Origin: Alphaproteobacteria bacterium
GTDB lineage: Bacteria; Pseudomonadota; Alphaproteobacteria; SMXP01
NCBI GenBank assembly: GCA_021774995.1
Contig: JAJFIM010000312.1
Location: 1-5,088 of the forward strand
DNA: 5,088 nt
Reading direction: 5' to 3'
The position numbers were made by a program, and so were the translations under genes. The notes beneath the pieces were generated by a model. That model searched no databases. It was not told the DNA's origin and was given only the letters and a program-made list of their open reading frames with translations. Positions 1 through 5,088 of the stretch are shown here, in pieces (position 1 is the stretch's first letter; the number at the start of each line of letters is the position of its first letter).

Positions 1-668
1 TCCGCGTCGGTATAAGCGGCCATGCGGGGAAACCATTGAGCGATAGCATGGATGTCGTTATCGTCTTCTTCAAAATGCTCCCATCCTGAGCGCGCTCTAA
101 ATAGCTTTCCCTCAGCAATGATATAATCCCAATCGATCGAAAACTGAACGCGTTGGCCCGGTGCAAGTGGGCGTGGCAAATCAATGCGCATCAGAGTGTC
201 AACAATCGTGAACGGTAAGTCATCGCCGGCGGCGTCTTTAACGAAATGAATATTATGGCCGCCGCCAAAATCTCTTTCCAACTCCAATCGCACACTGCCA
301 TAGCTCAGCTTTTCAGTGCTTCGCGGTTGACTGCTTAGATTTGAAAGAGAATCTGCGCGAAAACGATTTTGATCTAACTGCACCCAAAGATAGGGCAATG
401 TATCGGGAGAATTATTCGTGTATGTAATATCTTCCGATCCAGACAAGACGTGCGAGCGTTCATTTATTTCAACCGCAATATTGTAATCGGCGCGCTGTTG
501 CCAATAGCGCGGTCCCGGCGCCCCGGAAGCCGTCCGGTAGTCATTTGGGGCAGGTAGAATTTGATCAAGTTGATGGAATTTATCATCAAAAGGGGTTGGC
601 GCCGTCTGGGCCATTAGTGCGCCCGTAGGCAACATCAACAGAAAAAGCGTAGCAAAAATACGTCCCAT
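1..668 (-). CDS. M1-family metallopeptidase (aminopeptidase N-like), N-terminal part, cut by window edge
   Basis: The frame is open to the left edge, giving 222 residues from the ATG at 668. Residues 1-20 form a signal peptide: a short MGR head, a hydrophobic run and a likely cut after ALMA, so the protein is exported. What follows resembles the N-terminal beta domain of bacterial M1 peptidases: YWQQRADYNI (55-64), SGSEDITYTNNSPDTLPYLW (76-95) and a block at 199-220 containing AIAQWFPRM. In this family these lie ahead of the zinc site (HExxH plus a distal Glu), which is outside the window, so catalysis cannot be checked. An in-frame ATG at 680 lacks an upstream ribosome site and would put four residues, two of them charged, before the signal peptide. 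The ATG at 668 follows GAGA by four bases and is preferred. A TGA at 704-702 blocks any earlier start. Family call fairly sure; substrate unknown. Confidence 0.78.
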   Translation of the reverse strand, partial: MGRIFATLFLLMLPTGALMAQTAPTPFDDKFHQLDQILPAPNDYRTASGAPGPRYWQQRADYNIAVEINERSHVLSGSEDITYTNNSPDTLPYLWVQLDQNRFRADSLSNLSSQPRSTEKLSYGSVRLELERDFGGGHNIHFVKDAAGDDLPFTIVDTLMRIDLPRPLAPGQRVQFSIDWDYIIAEGKLFRARSGWEHFEEDDNDIHAIAQWFPRMAAYTDA

Positions 669-680
669 GGGGTCTCTCAT

Positions 681-1002
681 ATGAATAATAGTGATGGTTG
701 TTCAGAAATCAGGCGAGAATCTCTAATAAATAGCGTCTTTTCCGGTGGAGTACAATTTTCAATTGTATAAGAGTTTCTAGGCGATTCTCCACTTAGAACC
801 GGCCATTTCAGGCACTTTTTCTTAGCCCACCCTTAATTTGAGAAATTCCTTTTCACACACGCTCCAGCGCGCGCGAAAGCGCCCTCGCCCAAAACTAACG
901 TCTCAGGCAATTTCTTTGGCAATGCCTTCAAAATTACCAGTTTTGCGTTGCCGGTAGAGATTTATTTCCTCAGAAAGCTTGAGTGACGCCACCGCCAAAA
1001 AA
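681..1002. other. Intergenic stretch between the flavin-reductase-like gene and the M1 peptidase gene
   Basis: I see no convincing gene in these 322 bases. An open frame on the minus strand runs from 1088 to 903 and extends past the flavin-reductase stop, but it has no ribosome site and mostly overlaps that gene out of frame. There is no clear terminator after the stop at 1003. The best candidate is a 4-bp GCGC stem around a four-base loop near 867-878, with no T-run on either side. The stretch must hold the promoter of the M1 gene, and its most ordered element is the 17-bp dyad at 751-767. A 7-bp inverted pair, GAGAATC (715-721) and GATTCTC (783-789), brackets that dyad. Confidence 0.5.
751..767. 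promoter_or_regulatory. 17-bp perfect-armed dyad upstream of the M1 peptidase gene (possible operator)
   Basis: TACAATT-TTC-AATTGTA has two perfect 7-bp arms around a 3-base spacer, 83 to 99 bases upstream of the preferred M1 start. On the minus strand TTGTAC (755-750) overlaps one arm and sits 17 bases before TATTTA (732-727), a weak promoter match. A regulator bound here would cover that -35. This is inference from symmetry and position; no regulator gene is in the window. Confidence 0.35.
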
Positions 1003-1893
1003 TTACACCGCTTTTTTGCGCGCGGCGTTGATATCATCAAGCGTCTCTTCGTCCACTTGTGCGGCGTCTCTCTTTTTGGCTTCCGCAATAATACCCTTGA
1101 GAGCAGACCTCAAAAATGGTCGCGGAATACCGCTTAATTTCTGACACGCTTCTTTTGTGAATTTTACATTCTCGTCTAGTCGATTTGCCAAGTAAAAAAC
1201 AGCTTGCACCGGCGCTCCCGCTTTTTGAGGTATAGGAATGGCAAAGGGCTCTTTATGTTCAGCAAACCAAAAATTTGCGCCATCACGAAACCCGTAAAAA
1301 ATTGGCATGCTGGGAAAAATCCCGCCCTCGTCAAGATGCTTCCTATTGCTTTCTTTTAAGAGAATATTGTTAATTCTGAGAACAAAATGGGACTCACCGT
1401 GATCCCGCTCTCTGTTGGGCGCCGTTTTGATCTCGGTACTGTCATCCAAGATGCATTCAAAAACCTGAAAAGCTTCTTGAACAATCATGGGATAGTTCGG
1501 GTCTGCGCGAAGAGCTTTAGTGGGCGACGGAACGAGTGTAAAATCGTTCTCTTTTTGCTTTTCTTTCGCCGACTGGCCAGGATATCCCAACAACGCCACA
1601 TTATTGAGAGCGCGTCTGTCAAATTCAATATAGTTCAATGCACATCGGCCCGCTCGCCTCAGATTATTAGCGGTTCCCGAACTTGATCGGCTAATCAAAA
1701 GTAAGGAATGCTCGTCAGCCACGCTAAAAGGGAAGACGAGAGCATGTGGTCCGATGCCTGTTCGGCCACTTTCATCCACCGTCGTGATAAGCGCAAAGGG
1801 CAGAGGAAAGAAAGACGAACTTTGATAAAAATTGTCAAGCGGTTGCAGGCTGACAAACGCTTCATTTTTGGATGCAGCAGAAAAATGAGCCAT
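1003..1893 (-). CDS. Flavin-reductase-like FMN-binding split-barrel protein with extra C-terminal helical domain
   Basis: This is a 296-residue protein. Residues about 28-210 match the flavin reductase-like (DIM6/NTAB) fold: FFPLPFALITTVDESGR (28-44), SRSSSGTANNLRRAGRCALN (69-88) in the flavin-binding region, and SHFVLRINNILLKE (168-181) near the end of the barrel. Members bind FMN or FAD and often pass reduced flavin to a monooxygenase, but some act alone. No signal peptide is seen, so it is probably cytoplasmic. Residues about 243-296 are an addition of roughly 55 residues (FTKEACQKLSGIPRPFLRSA, then a Lys/Glu-rich stretch and VDEETLDDINAARKK) that resembles the PCP_red domain. The ATG at 1893 is supported by GGAAG eight bases upstream. 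The gene lies 130 bp downstream of the aldehyde dehydrogenase on the same strand, with an operator-like dyad between. Fold call good; substrate and partner unknown. Confidence 0.82.
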   Translation of the reverse strand: MAHFSAASKNEAFVSLQPLDNFYQSSSFFPLPFALITTVDESGRTGIGPHALVFPFSVADEHSLLLISRSSSGTANNLRRAGRCALNYIEFDRRALNNVALLGYPGQSAKEKQKENDFTLVPSPTKALRADPNYPMIVQEAFQVFECILDDSTEIKTAPNRERDHGESHFVLRINNILLKESNRKHLDEGGIFPSMPIFYGFRDGANFWFAEHKEPFAIPIPQKAGAPVQAVFYLANRLDENVKFTKEACQKLSGIPRPFLRSALKGIIAEAKKRDAAQVDEETLDDINAARKKAV

Positions 1894-1901
1894 AATTCAG
1901 A

Positions 1902-1906
1902 CTTCC
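1902..1906 (-). promoter_or_regulatory. Ribosome binding site GGAAG of the flavin-reductase-like gene
   Basis: On the minus strand GGAAG is followed by eight bases and then the ATG at 1893. The spacing suits translation initiation and fixes this start. Confidence 0.6.
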
Positions 1907-1940
1907 AACAATGATATGTTTTACAAACATAAACCTTGTT
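1907..1940. promoter_or_regulatory. Nested dyad in the aldehyde dehydrogenase / flavin-reductase gap (operator candidate)
   Basis: The core at 1915-1931, TATGTTT-TAC-AAACATA, has two perfect 7-bp arms and a 3-base centre. It is bracketed by a second inverted pair, AACAA (1907-1911) and TTGTT (1936-1940). The core ends 22 bases upstream of the flavin-reductase ATG, next to its ribosome site, which is where a repressor would block transcription. AT-rich symmetrical sites of this size are typical of TetR-type and similar dimeric regulators. That class is a guess, and no regulator gene is visible nearby. Confidence 0.45.
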
Positions 1941-2023
1941 TAGCCCGACTGTAATGCGACAAGGAATCGCACTTTTTTTGCATGCGATGAGTTAAAACGC
2001 TCTCCGCCATATACAAATGATCA

Positions 2024-3487
2024 TTAAAACGACCTCGTTGGGGCGATGTCTTCAGCTAGCACTTTTATATCAACCGGTTCCGCGTTGTTTGTGATAATTG
2101 CCTTTTTACGCAGAAACCGAAGAAGCGCCGCCTTGCCAATTCGCGACCCCCCCAGACCGGAGCAATTGAACGCCGTCTTTTCGGCGTCGCGCAAAATCGC
2201 ATTCGTCAATGTCGTGTCCATTACGCTGACGGCGCCAGCATTGAGTTGCGCGGCGATGGCTTCGGCTTCTTCTTGACCTCCTGCAATGACAGCCGCCGAT
2301 AAGCCAAAACGCGTATCATTGGCTAGACGGATCGCTTCATCCAAACTTGAAAACGCCATAACCGGCATCACCGGGCCAAATGTTTCCTCAACCATGACCT
2401 TCATATTGTGAGTGACGTCCGTCAGCACAGTCGGGCGCAGCCATTTGCCTCCGTTCAGAGTCAACACCTCCCCGCCAGTCCGCAAATTTGCGCCTTTGGC
2501 GAGCGCGTCTTCTATTTGTTCAGCGATGATGGCGGCCTGTTTTCCGAATATGAACGGCCCTACATCTCCTTTACGCATTTCAGGATACGACAATTCTAAT
2601 TGCTCGGATTTTTCGACCAGGCGCGCGACAAAGGCGTCATGAATAGCCTCGTCCACATAAATACGTTCAATAGAAAAACAAAGCTGTCCCGTCGCCCATA
2701 CCGCGCCGCGAATGATTGCCGTCACAGCGCGATCTATGTCTGCATCCCGCGTAACGATTACAGGATCTTTACCGCCCAACTCTAAAAATGCCGGAATGAA
2801 ATTTCCCGCCGCGGCCATGCCCACCTTACGCCCCGTGGGCACGCTTCCCGTAAAACAAAGAAAATCAACATGCTCAATAATAGCCGCGCCTGTTTCACCA
2901 TCCCCTGTTACATAGGACAATACAGCATCAAGCTCCGGCACTCTTGCTATGGTCTCACGAACAGGTTCGATGAAACGGGGCGTAATCTCACTTGGTTTTA
3001 TGATTGCCGCACATCCCGCCAGTAAAGCCGGCACTGCATCAATAGCTGACAGCAAGAACGGCATATTCCAGGGACTGATCACCCCCAAAAGCGCATAAGC
3101 AACATATTGCTGGCTAAAATGAATGTTTGGATTAAAGCTTGAGCGGCCTTGATCGGGTTGGAGAATTTGCGGAGCCATCTCGCACCACCCTTGAATCGCG
3201 CCCGCTACATTTTCCGGCGCTTCAGCCGCCAAGCGCCACCGGCCCGTATCAACAGCCAAGGCTTTCGTGATCGTGTCTTTGTTCTTTATGATTTCATCAG
3301 CCCATCGTCTCATGACCTCTATGCGAAAGGTGAGCGGAGAAGCGCTCCAATCCGATTGAGCAAGGCGCAATGTTCTGCACCGGTCTTCTATCTCGGAATC
3401 CGACAAAGCCATGATCTGATAATCCGTTTGCCCTGTTCGAGGATTTTGAACCTGTATCTCTTTCAGCACTTTTTTTATTTTCCTCAT
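2024..3487 (-). CDS. Aldehyde dehydrogenase (NAD(P)+-dependent, ALDH superfamily)
   Basis: This 487-residue protein has the usual length and layout of an aldehyde dehydrogenase, oxidising an aldehyde to the acid in the cytoplasm. Visible landmarks are SPWNMPF with oxyanion Asn141, IIKPSEITP (Lys164, Glu167) for the cofactor, FTGS (212-215) of the nucleotide fold, ELGGKDP with general base Glu236, GQLCFS with nucleophile Cys270, and EETFGPV with ribose-contacting Glu368. The Glu236-Cys270 spacing of 34 is canonical. Glu167 leans towards NAD+ (inference). The ending GLGGSRIGKAALLRFLRKKA resembles a group common in sphingomonads, often labelled succinate-semialdehyde-like; the true substrate cannot be read. 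The start is uncertain: TTG at 3490, ATG at 3487, or GTG at 3469, which follows TGAGGA (3486-3481) by 11 bases and would give 481 residues beginning close to NPRTG. A TAA at 3511-3509 rules out earlier in-frame starts. Family and intactness are sure. Confidence 0.93.
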   Translation of the reverse strand: MRKIKKVLKEIQVQNPRTGQTDYQIMALSDSEIEDRCRTLRLAQSDWSASPLTFRIEVMRRWADEIIKNKDTITKALAVDTGRWRLAAEAPENVAGAIQGWCEMAPQILQPDQGRSSFNPNIHFSQQYVAYALLGVISPWNMPFLLSAIDAVPALLAGCAAIIKPSEITPRFIEPVRETIARVPELDAVLSYVTGDGETGAAIIEHVDFLCFTGSVPTGRKVGMAAAGNFIPAFLELGGKDPVIVTRDADIDRAVTAIIRGAVWATGQLCFSIERIYVDEAIHDAFVARLVEKSEQLELSYPEMRKGDVGPFIFGKQAAIIAEQIEDALAKGANLRTGGEVLTLNGGKWLRPTVLTDVTHNMKVMVEETFGPVMPVMAFSSLDEAIRLANDTRFGLSAAVIAGGQEEAEAIAAQLNAGAVSVMDTTLTNAILRDAEKTAFNCSGLGGSRIGKAALLRFLRKKAIITNNAEPVDIKVLAEDIAPTRSF

Positions 3488-3493
3488 CAAAGT

Positions 3494-3527
3494 GTTGGAC
3501 GCCCAACTTTACTGCGCTCCTCAGCGC
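3494..3527 (-). promoter_or_regulatory. Aldehyde dehydrogenase leader: two tandem hairpins, one with a Shine-Dalgarno core in its loop
   Basis: On the minus strand GCGCT-GAGG-AGCGC (3527-3514) forms a 5-bp stem whose loop is the core of GAGGAG (3522-3517), the best ribosome-binding sequence near the gene. A second hairpin, GTTGG-GCGT-CCAAC (3507-3494), follows and ends just before the start region. The GAGGAG lies 10 bases ahead of TTG 3506, which is out of frame with the enzyme, and 29 bases from ATG 3487, too far to serve it directly. The layout could mean translational control, a leader peptide or a sequence error; the sequence alone does not choose. Confidence 0.35.
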
Positions 3528-3544
3528 TGTGAAACTATTCGCAT

Positions 3545-3572
3545 ATCATAAGTTACATGCACCTGAAGGCAA
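3545..3572 (-). promoter_or_regulatory. Putative sigma70-type promoter of the aldehyde dehydrogenase gene
   Basis: On the minus strand TTGCCT (3572-3567) and TATGAT (3550-3545) are 16 bases apart. They would start RNA near 3537, giving a leader of about 50 bases that contains both hairpins. A second candidate further up, TGGACC (3623-3618) with TATAGT (3601-3596), is also 16 bases apart. Both are predictions by eye. Confidence 0.35.
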
Positions 3573-3753
3573 AGCAACTGACTTAAGATTTCTGTACTAT
3601 ATAAGCGATTAAGTGACGGTCCATGACGCGATCCATTCGAATAAATTCCCATCGCCGTCATCCTCACTGAACTGGTGCGCGAGAGATAAAAAACGGGGAT
3701 AAAATTCTGCCGCGTAAGGGCCGCGCAGGACGGGGTTATCCACGCGCATGGTC

Positions 3754-3825
3754 CATTTTTGCATCAAATCGGGTGCATCCCGGGCGGGCGCCGGGAACGC
3801 CCCGGGTGCATGACGGAGAAAAATG
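3754..3825. repeat. Strong GC-rich hairpin at the centre of the repeat region
   Basis: Arms TGCATCCCGGGCG (3774-3786) and CGCCCCGGGTGCA (3798-3810) pair at 12 of 13 positions, counting one T-G wobble, around an 11-base loop. CATTTTT (3754-3760) and AAAAATG (3819-3825) form an outer pair around unpaired stretches. No T-run follows directly on either strand, so it is not a normal intrinsic terminator. Confidence 0.55.
3756..3816 (+). repeat. Diverged direct repeat, copy A
   Basis: The order of blocks is TTTTT, ATCAAATCGGGT (3763-3774), CCGGGAAC (3791-3798) and ATGACGG (3810-3816). The same blocks occur in the same order in copy B at 3964-4011. Copy A carries the extra GC-rich bases that build the strong hairpin. 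Confidence 0.45.
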
Positions 3826-3892
3826 CGCGCGCTATGGATTCCCGCGCACCTTATCCACGAAGTTCTTTAGATTTATCCCCGGTGCGCCTCCC

Positions 3893-3952
3893 TCTCACTC
3901 AATTATCATTTCCGCGTAGACGAAAATCCAGGGGCGTCAAATTGGCGTGAGA
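3893..3952. repeat. Imperfect nested dyad between the two repeat copies
   Basis: CTCACTCAATT (3894-3904) pairs with AATTGGCGTGAG (3940-3951) with one mismatch and one bulge. Within it lies a worn hairpin, ATTTCCG-CGTAGA-CGAAAAT. The inner part looks like a mutated REP-type unit. Confidence 0.35.
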
Positions 3953-3963
3953 CTAGAAATGGG

Positions 3964-4011
3964 TTTTTTATCAAATCCGGGTAATATAAGGTCCGGGAAC
4001 CGGGATGACGG
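3964..4011 (+). repeat. Diverged direct repeat, copy B
   Basis: It shares with copy A the blocks TTTTT, ATCAAATCCGGGT (3970-3982), CCGGGAAC (3993-4000) and ATGACGG (4005-4011), but is 13 bases shorter through loss of the GC-rich inserts. It ends 13 bases before the plus-strand promoter. Confidence 0.45.
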
Positions 4012-4024
4012 CCCATTGAAAGTT

Positions 4025-4054
4025 TTGACCTTAATCCATGATCTTCTGTATAAT
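4025..4054 (+). promoter_or_regulatory. Near-consensus sigma70-type promoter, antisense to the amidohydrolase gene
   Basis: TTGACC (4025-4030, five of six consensus bases) and a perfect TATAAT (4049-4054) are 18 bases apart, predicting a start near 4061. An AT-rich dyad, TGATT (4054-4058) and AATCA (4067-4071), overlaps the start point and could be an operator. No plus-strand gene follows. RNA from here would cross small GC hairpins at 4081-4110 and then run antisense into the 3' end of the amidohydrolase gene. It may serve a small or antisense RNA, or be a relic. Confidence 0.45.
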
Positions 4055-4136
4055 GATTAATATAACAATCATACTATTGCCGCCTCACGGCGCTATCGCG
4101 GGGCCAACCCTCGCCTCACTCCCAACAATTTAGACC

Positions 4137-5088
4137 CTATTCATTCTTATAGACCTTGCCGCCTTTCATAACAAAGACAACGTTTTCGAGGAGGCTGATG
4201 TCGTCCAAGGGATTGCCGTTGACGGCGATGATGTCGGCCAGTTGGCCAGGCGCGATGCGGCCCCGGTCGTTGATTCCCAAAACTTCAGCGGCATAAGTCG
4301 TGGCGCCTCGAATGGCTTCCAAAGGGCTCATGCCATGCGCGACGCGGGCCGTGAATTCACGCGCATTCTCGCCGTGAGGATAGACGCCCGCGTCAGTGCC
4401 AAAGGCAATTTTAAGCCCCGCCTCCATGGCTTTGGTAAAGCTGCCCTCCATTTTAGGGCCTATCTCATCCATCTTGGCGCGGATCGGCGGCGGAAGCTGC
4501 TCGCGGTCAATGGCCTTTATCAAATAAAGTTGCGGAATATACCATGCGCCTTTTTTCTTCATGAGCGCAGCCGTCGCGTCATCAAGAACAGAACCATGCT
4601 CGATCGACGTGACGCCCGCCTCAACTGCGGCGTAAATTCCCGCCGCGCCATGCGCATGGGCGGCGGTGCGCAAACCATGGCGCTTAGCTTCTTCGATGGC
4701 CGATTTTAGTTCGTCTAAGGAATATTGCTGCGCTCCGACCGGTCCTTCAAAAGACAAGACGCCGGCCGTGGCGCAAATTTTGATAACCCTGGCGCCGTGC
4801 TTTATCTGATAGCGCACCGCTTTAACAATTTCAGCCGCGCCGTCAGCCACGCCATCCCTATAGCTGGTCTCCAGAACGCCGGGCGCAAAACCGGTCACAT
4901 CGCAATGGCCGCCGGTGATTGAAATCGCGTGTCCTGCGGCCACAACACGCGGGCCCGGCGCATCGCCCCGTTCAATAGCGCGCATCAAAGCGATATCAGA
5001 AAACCCCGAGGCGCCAACATCGCGGACCGTGGTAAATCCGGCTCGCAACGTTACATGGGCATTGCGCGCCCCGCGCAATGCATAATCA
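4137..5088 (-). CDS. Metal-dependent amidohydrolase (imidazolonepropionase-like), 5' end cut by window edge
   Basis: 316 residues plus a TAG stop are visible, and the frame is open to the right edge, starting ..DYALRGARNAH. The TTG at 5078 is an internal Leu codon, not a start. Family members are about 430 residues, so roughly 110 are missing, including the first HxH metal pair and any signal peptide. Numbering from the first whole codon, the visible parts are GFTTVRDVGA (17-26), GPRVVAAGHAISITGGH (45-61), Lys103 in RVIKICATAG (the expected carboxylated metal-bridging Lys), His144/His146 in TAAHAHG, His164 in SIEHGS, Asp232 in FGTDAG, and the closing PGQLADIIAV (280-289). All expected ligands in this part are present, so the enzyme looks active. 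Relatives hydrolyse Xaa-Pro or Xaa-Arg dipeptides, N-acyl amino acids or cyclic amides and are often exported; the substrate here cannot be assigned. The next gene lies 650 bp downstream and is probably not in the same operon. Confidence 0.88.
   Translation of the reverse strand, partial: DYALRGARNAHVTLRAGFTTVRDVGASGFSDIALMRAIERGDAPGPRVVAAGHAISITGGHCDVTGFAPGVLETSYRDGVADGAAEIVKAVRYQIKHGARVIKICATAGVLSFEGPVGAQQYSLDELKSAIEEAKRHGLRTAAHAHGAAGIYAAVEAGVTSIEHGSVLDDATAALMKKKGAWYIPQLYLIKAIDREQLPPPIRAKMDEIGPKMEGSFTKAMEAGLKIAFGTDAGVYPHGENAREFTARVAHGMSPLEAIRGATTYAAEVLGINDRGRIAPGQLADIIAVNGNPLDDISLLENVVFVMKGGKVYKNE

Larger units (their letters stand above)
3654..4012. repeat. Decayed palindromic intergenic repeat region
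   Basis: This fills most of the 646-bp gap between the amidohydrolase and aldehyde dehydrogenase genes, and no coding potential is credible in it. It is bounded by a perfect 10-bp inverted pair, GCCGTCATCC (3654-3663) and GGATGACGGC (4003-4012). Inside, CGGGGATAAA (3694-3703) and TTTATCCCCG (3872-3881) form another perfect 10-bp pair. Shorter pairs nest around a centre near 3790, making an imperfect palindrome of about 190 bp. The ATGACGG/CCGTCAT ends and pieces such as TGGATTCCCGC and ATTTCCGCGTAGACG look like worn copies of the REP-like repeats common between alphaproteobacterial genes. No transposase and no target duplication were seen. A short nonautonomous mobile repeat is possible. Confidence 0.5.

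Noticed and set aside
867..878. GCGC-GAAA-GCGC hairpin as terminator of the flavin-reductase-like gene
   Set aside because: The stem is only 4 bp with no T-run on either strand, in a run of alternating GC where such stems arise by chance.
903..1088. 61-residue open frame on the minus strand across the end of the flavin-reductase-like gene
   Set aside because: It overlaps the gene out of frame and has no ribosome site. The main protein already ends at a natural point for its C-terminal domain, so a frameshifted tail is not needed.
1955..1979. Plus-strand intrinsic terminator: TGCGA-N7-TCGCA followed by C and seven T
   Set aside because: The stem is only 5 bp, no plus-strand gene precedes it, and in the minus direction the T-run is on the wrong side.
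3297..3506. 69-residue frame from TTG 3506 as a separate gene
   Set aside because: Beyond the first dozen codons it is a shadow of the aldehyde dehydrogenase with unlikely composition. Only its start and ribosome site are of interest, reported as a finding.
3759..3950. 63-residue open frame on the plus strand in the large intergenic region
   Set aside because: Its residues (MDSRAPYPR, SFPRRRKSRG) are what worn GTCATTCCCGC-type repeats give when translated, so it is a repeat artefact.
3654..4012. Complete MITE with terminal inverted repeats
   Set aside because: The outer pair is only 10 bp, I found no target duplication, and the outer pair is not concentric with the inner palindrome, so I call it a repeat region only.
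4242..4709. 155-residue open frame on the plus strand inside the amidohydrolase gene
   Set aside because: The opposite strand clearly encodes the conserved amidohydrolase with its metal ligands. This frame shows no domain and no ribosome site I can support, even though a plus-strand promoter lies upstream.

Overview
All four recognisable genes lie on the minus strand, so the window is best read from right to left. Three are recognised metabolic or proteolytic enzymes, and the window cuts two genes at its edges. Moderate base composition, the Sphingomonas-type aldehyde dehydrogenase, the amidohydrolase and M1 peptidase variants, and decayed GTCAT-type intergenic repeats all point to an alphaproteobacterium, perhaps a sphingomonad or a marine relative. 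This is inferred from remembered family patterns; no search was run.

Layout, right to left. 5088-4137: the C-terminal three quarters of a metal-dependent amidohydrolase of the imidazolonepropionase-like (COG1228) group, with its 5' end beyond the right edge. 4136-3491: a 646-bp gene-free stretch. It holds an imperfect palindrome of about 190 bp, diverged repeat copies ending in ATGACGG, and a near-consensus sigma70-type promoter on the plus strand pointing into the amidohydrolase gene in antisense. 3487-2024: a complete aldehyde dehydrogenase whose leader carries two small hairpins and whose start codon is uncertain. 2023-1894: a 130-bp gap with a 17-bp perfect-armed dyad just upstream of the next gene. 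1893-1003: a flavin-reductase-like FMN-binding protein with an extra C-terminal helical segment that resembles the PCP_red domain. 1002-681: a gap of about 320 bp with a second 17-bp dyad. 668-1: the N-terminal half or less of an exported M1-family metallopeptidase that runs off the left edge.

The aldehyde dehydrogenase and flavin-reductase-like genes are adjacent and co-oriented, and could serve one oxidative catabolic step. The operator-like dyad between them suggests the flavin-reductase gene also has its own control. No link to the flanking hydrolase and peptidase is visible. No tRNA, rRNA, CRISPR array, insertion-sequence transposase or phage gene was seen. The less ordinary material is in the intergenic DNA and at the C-terminus of the flavin-reductase-like protein; nothing here shows a clearly new multi-gene system.
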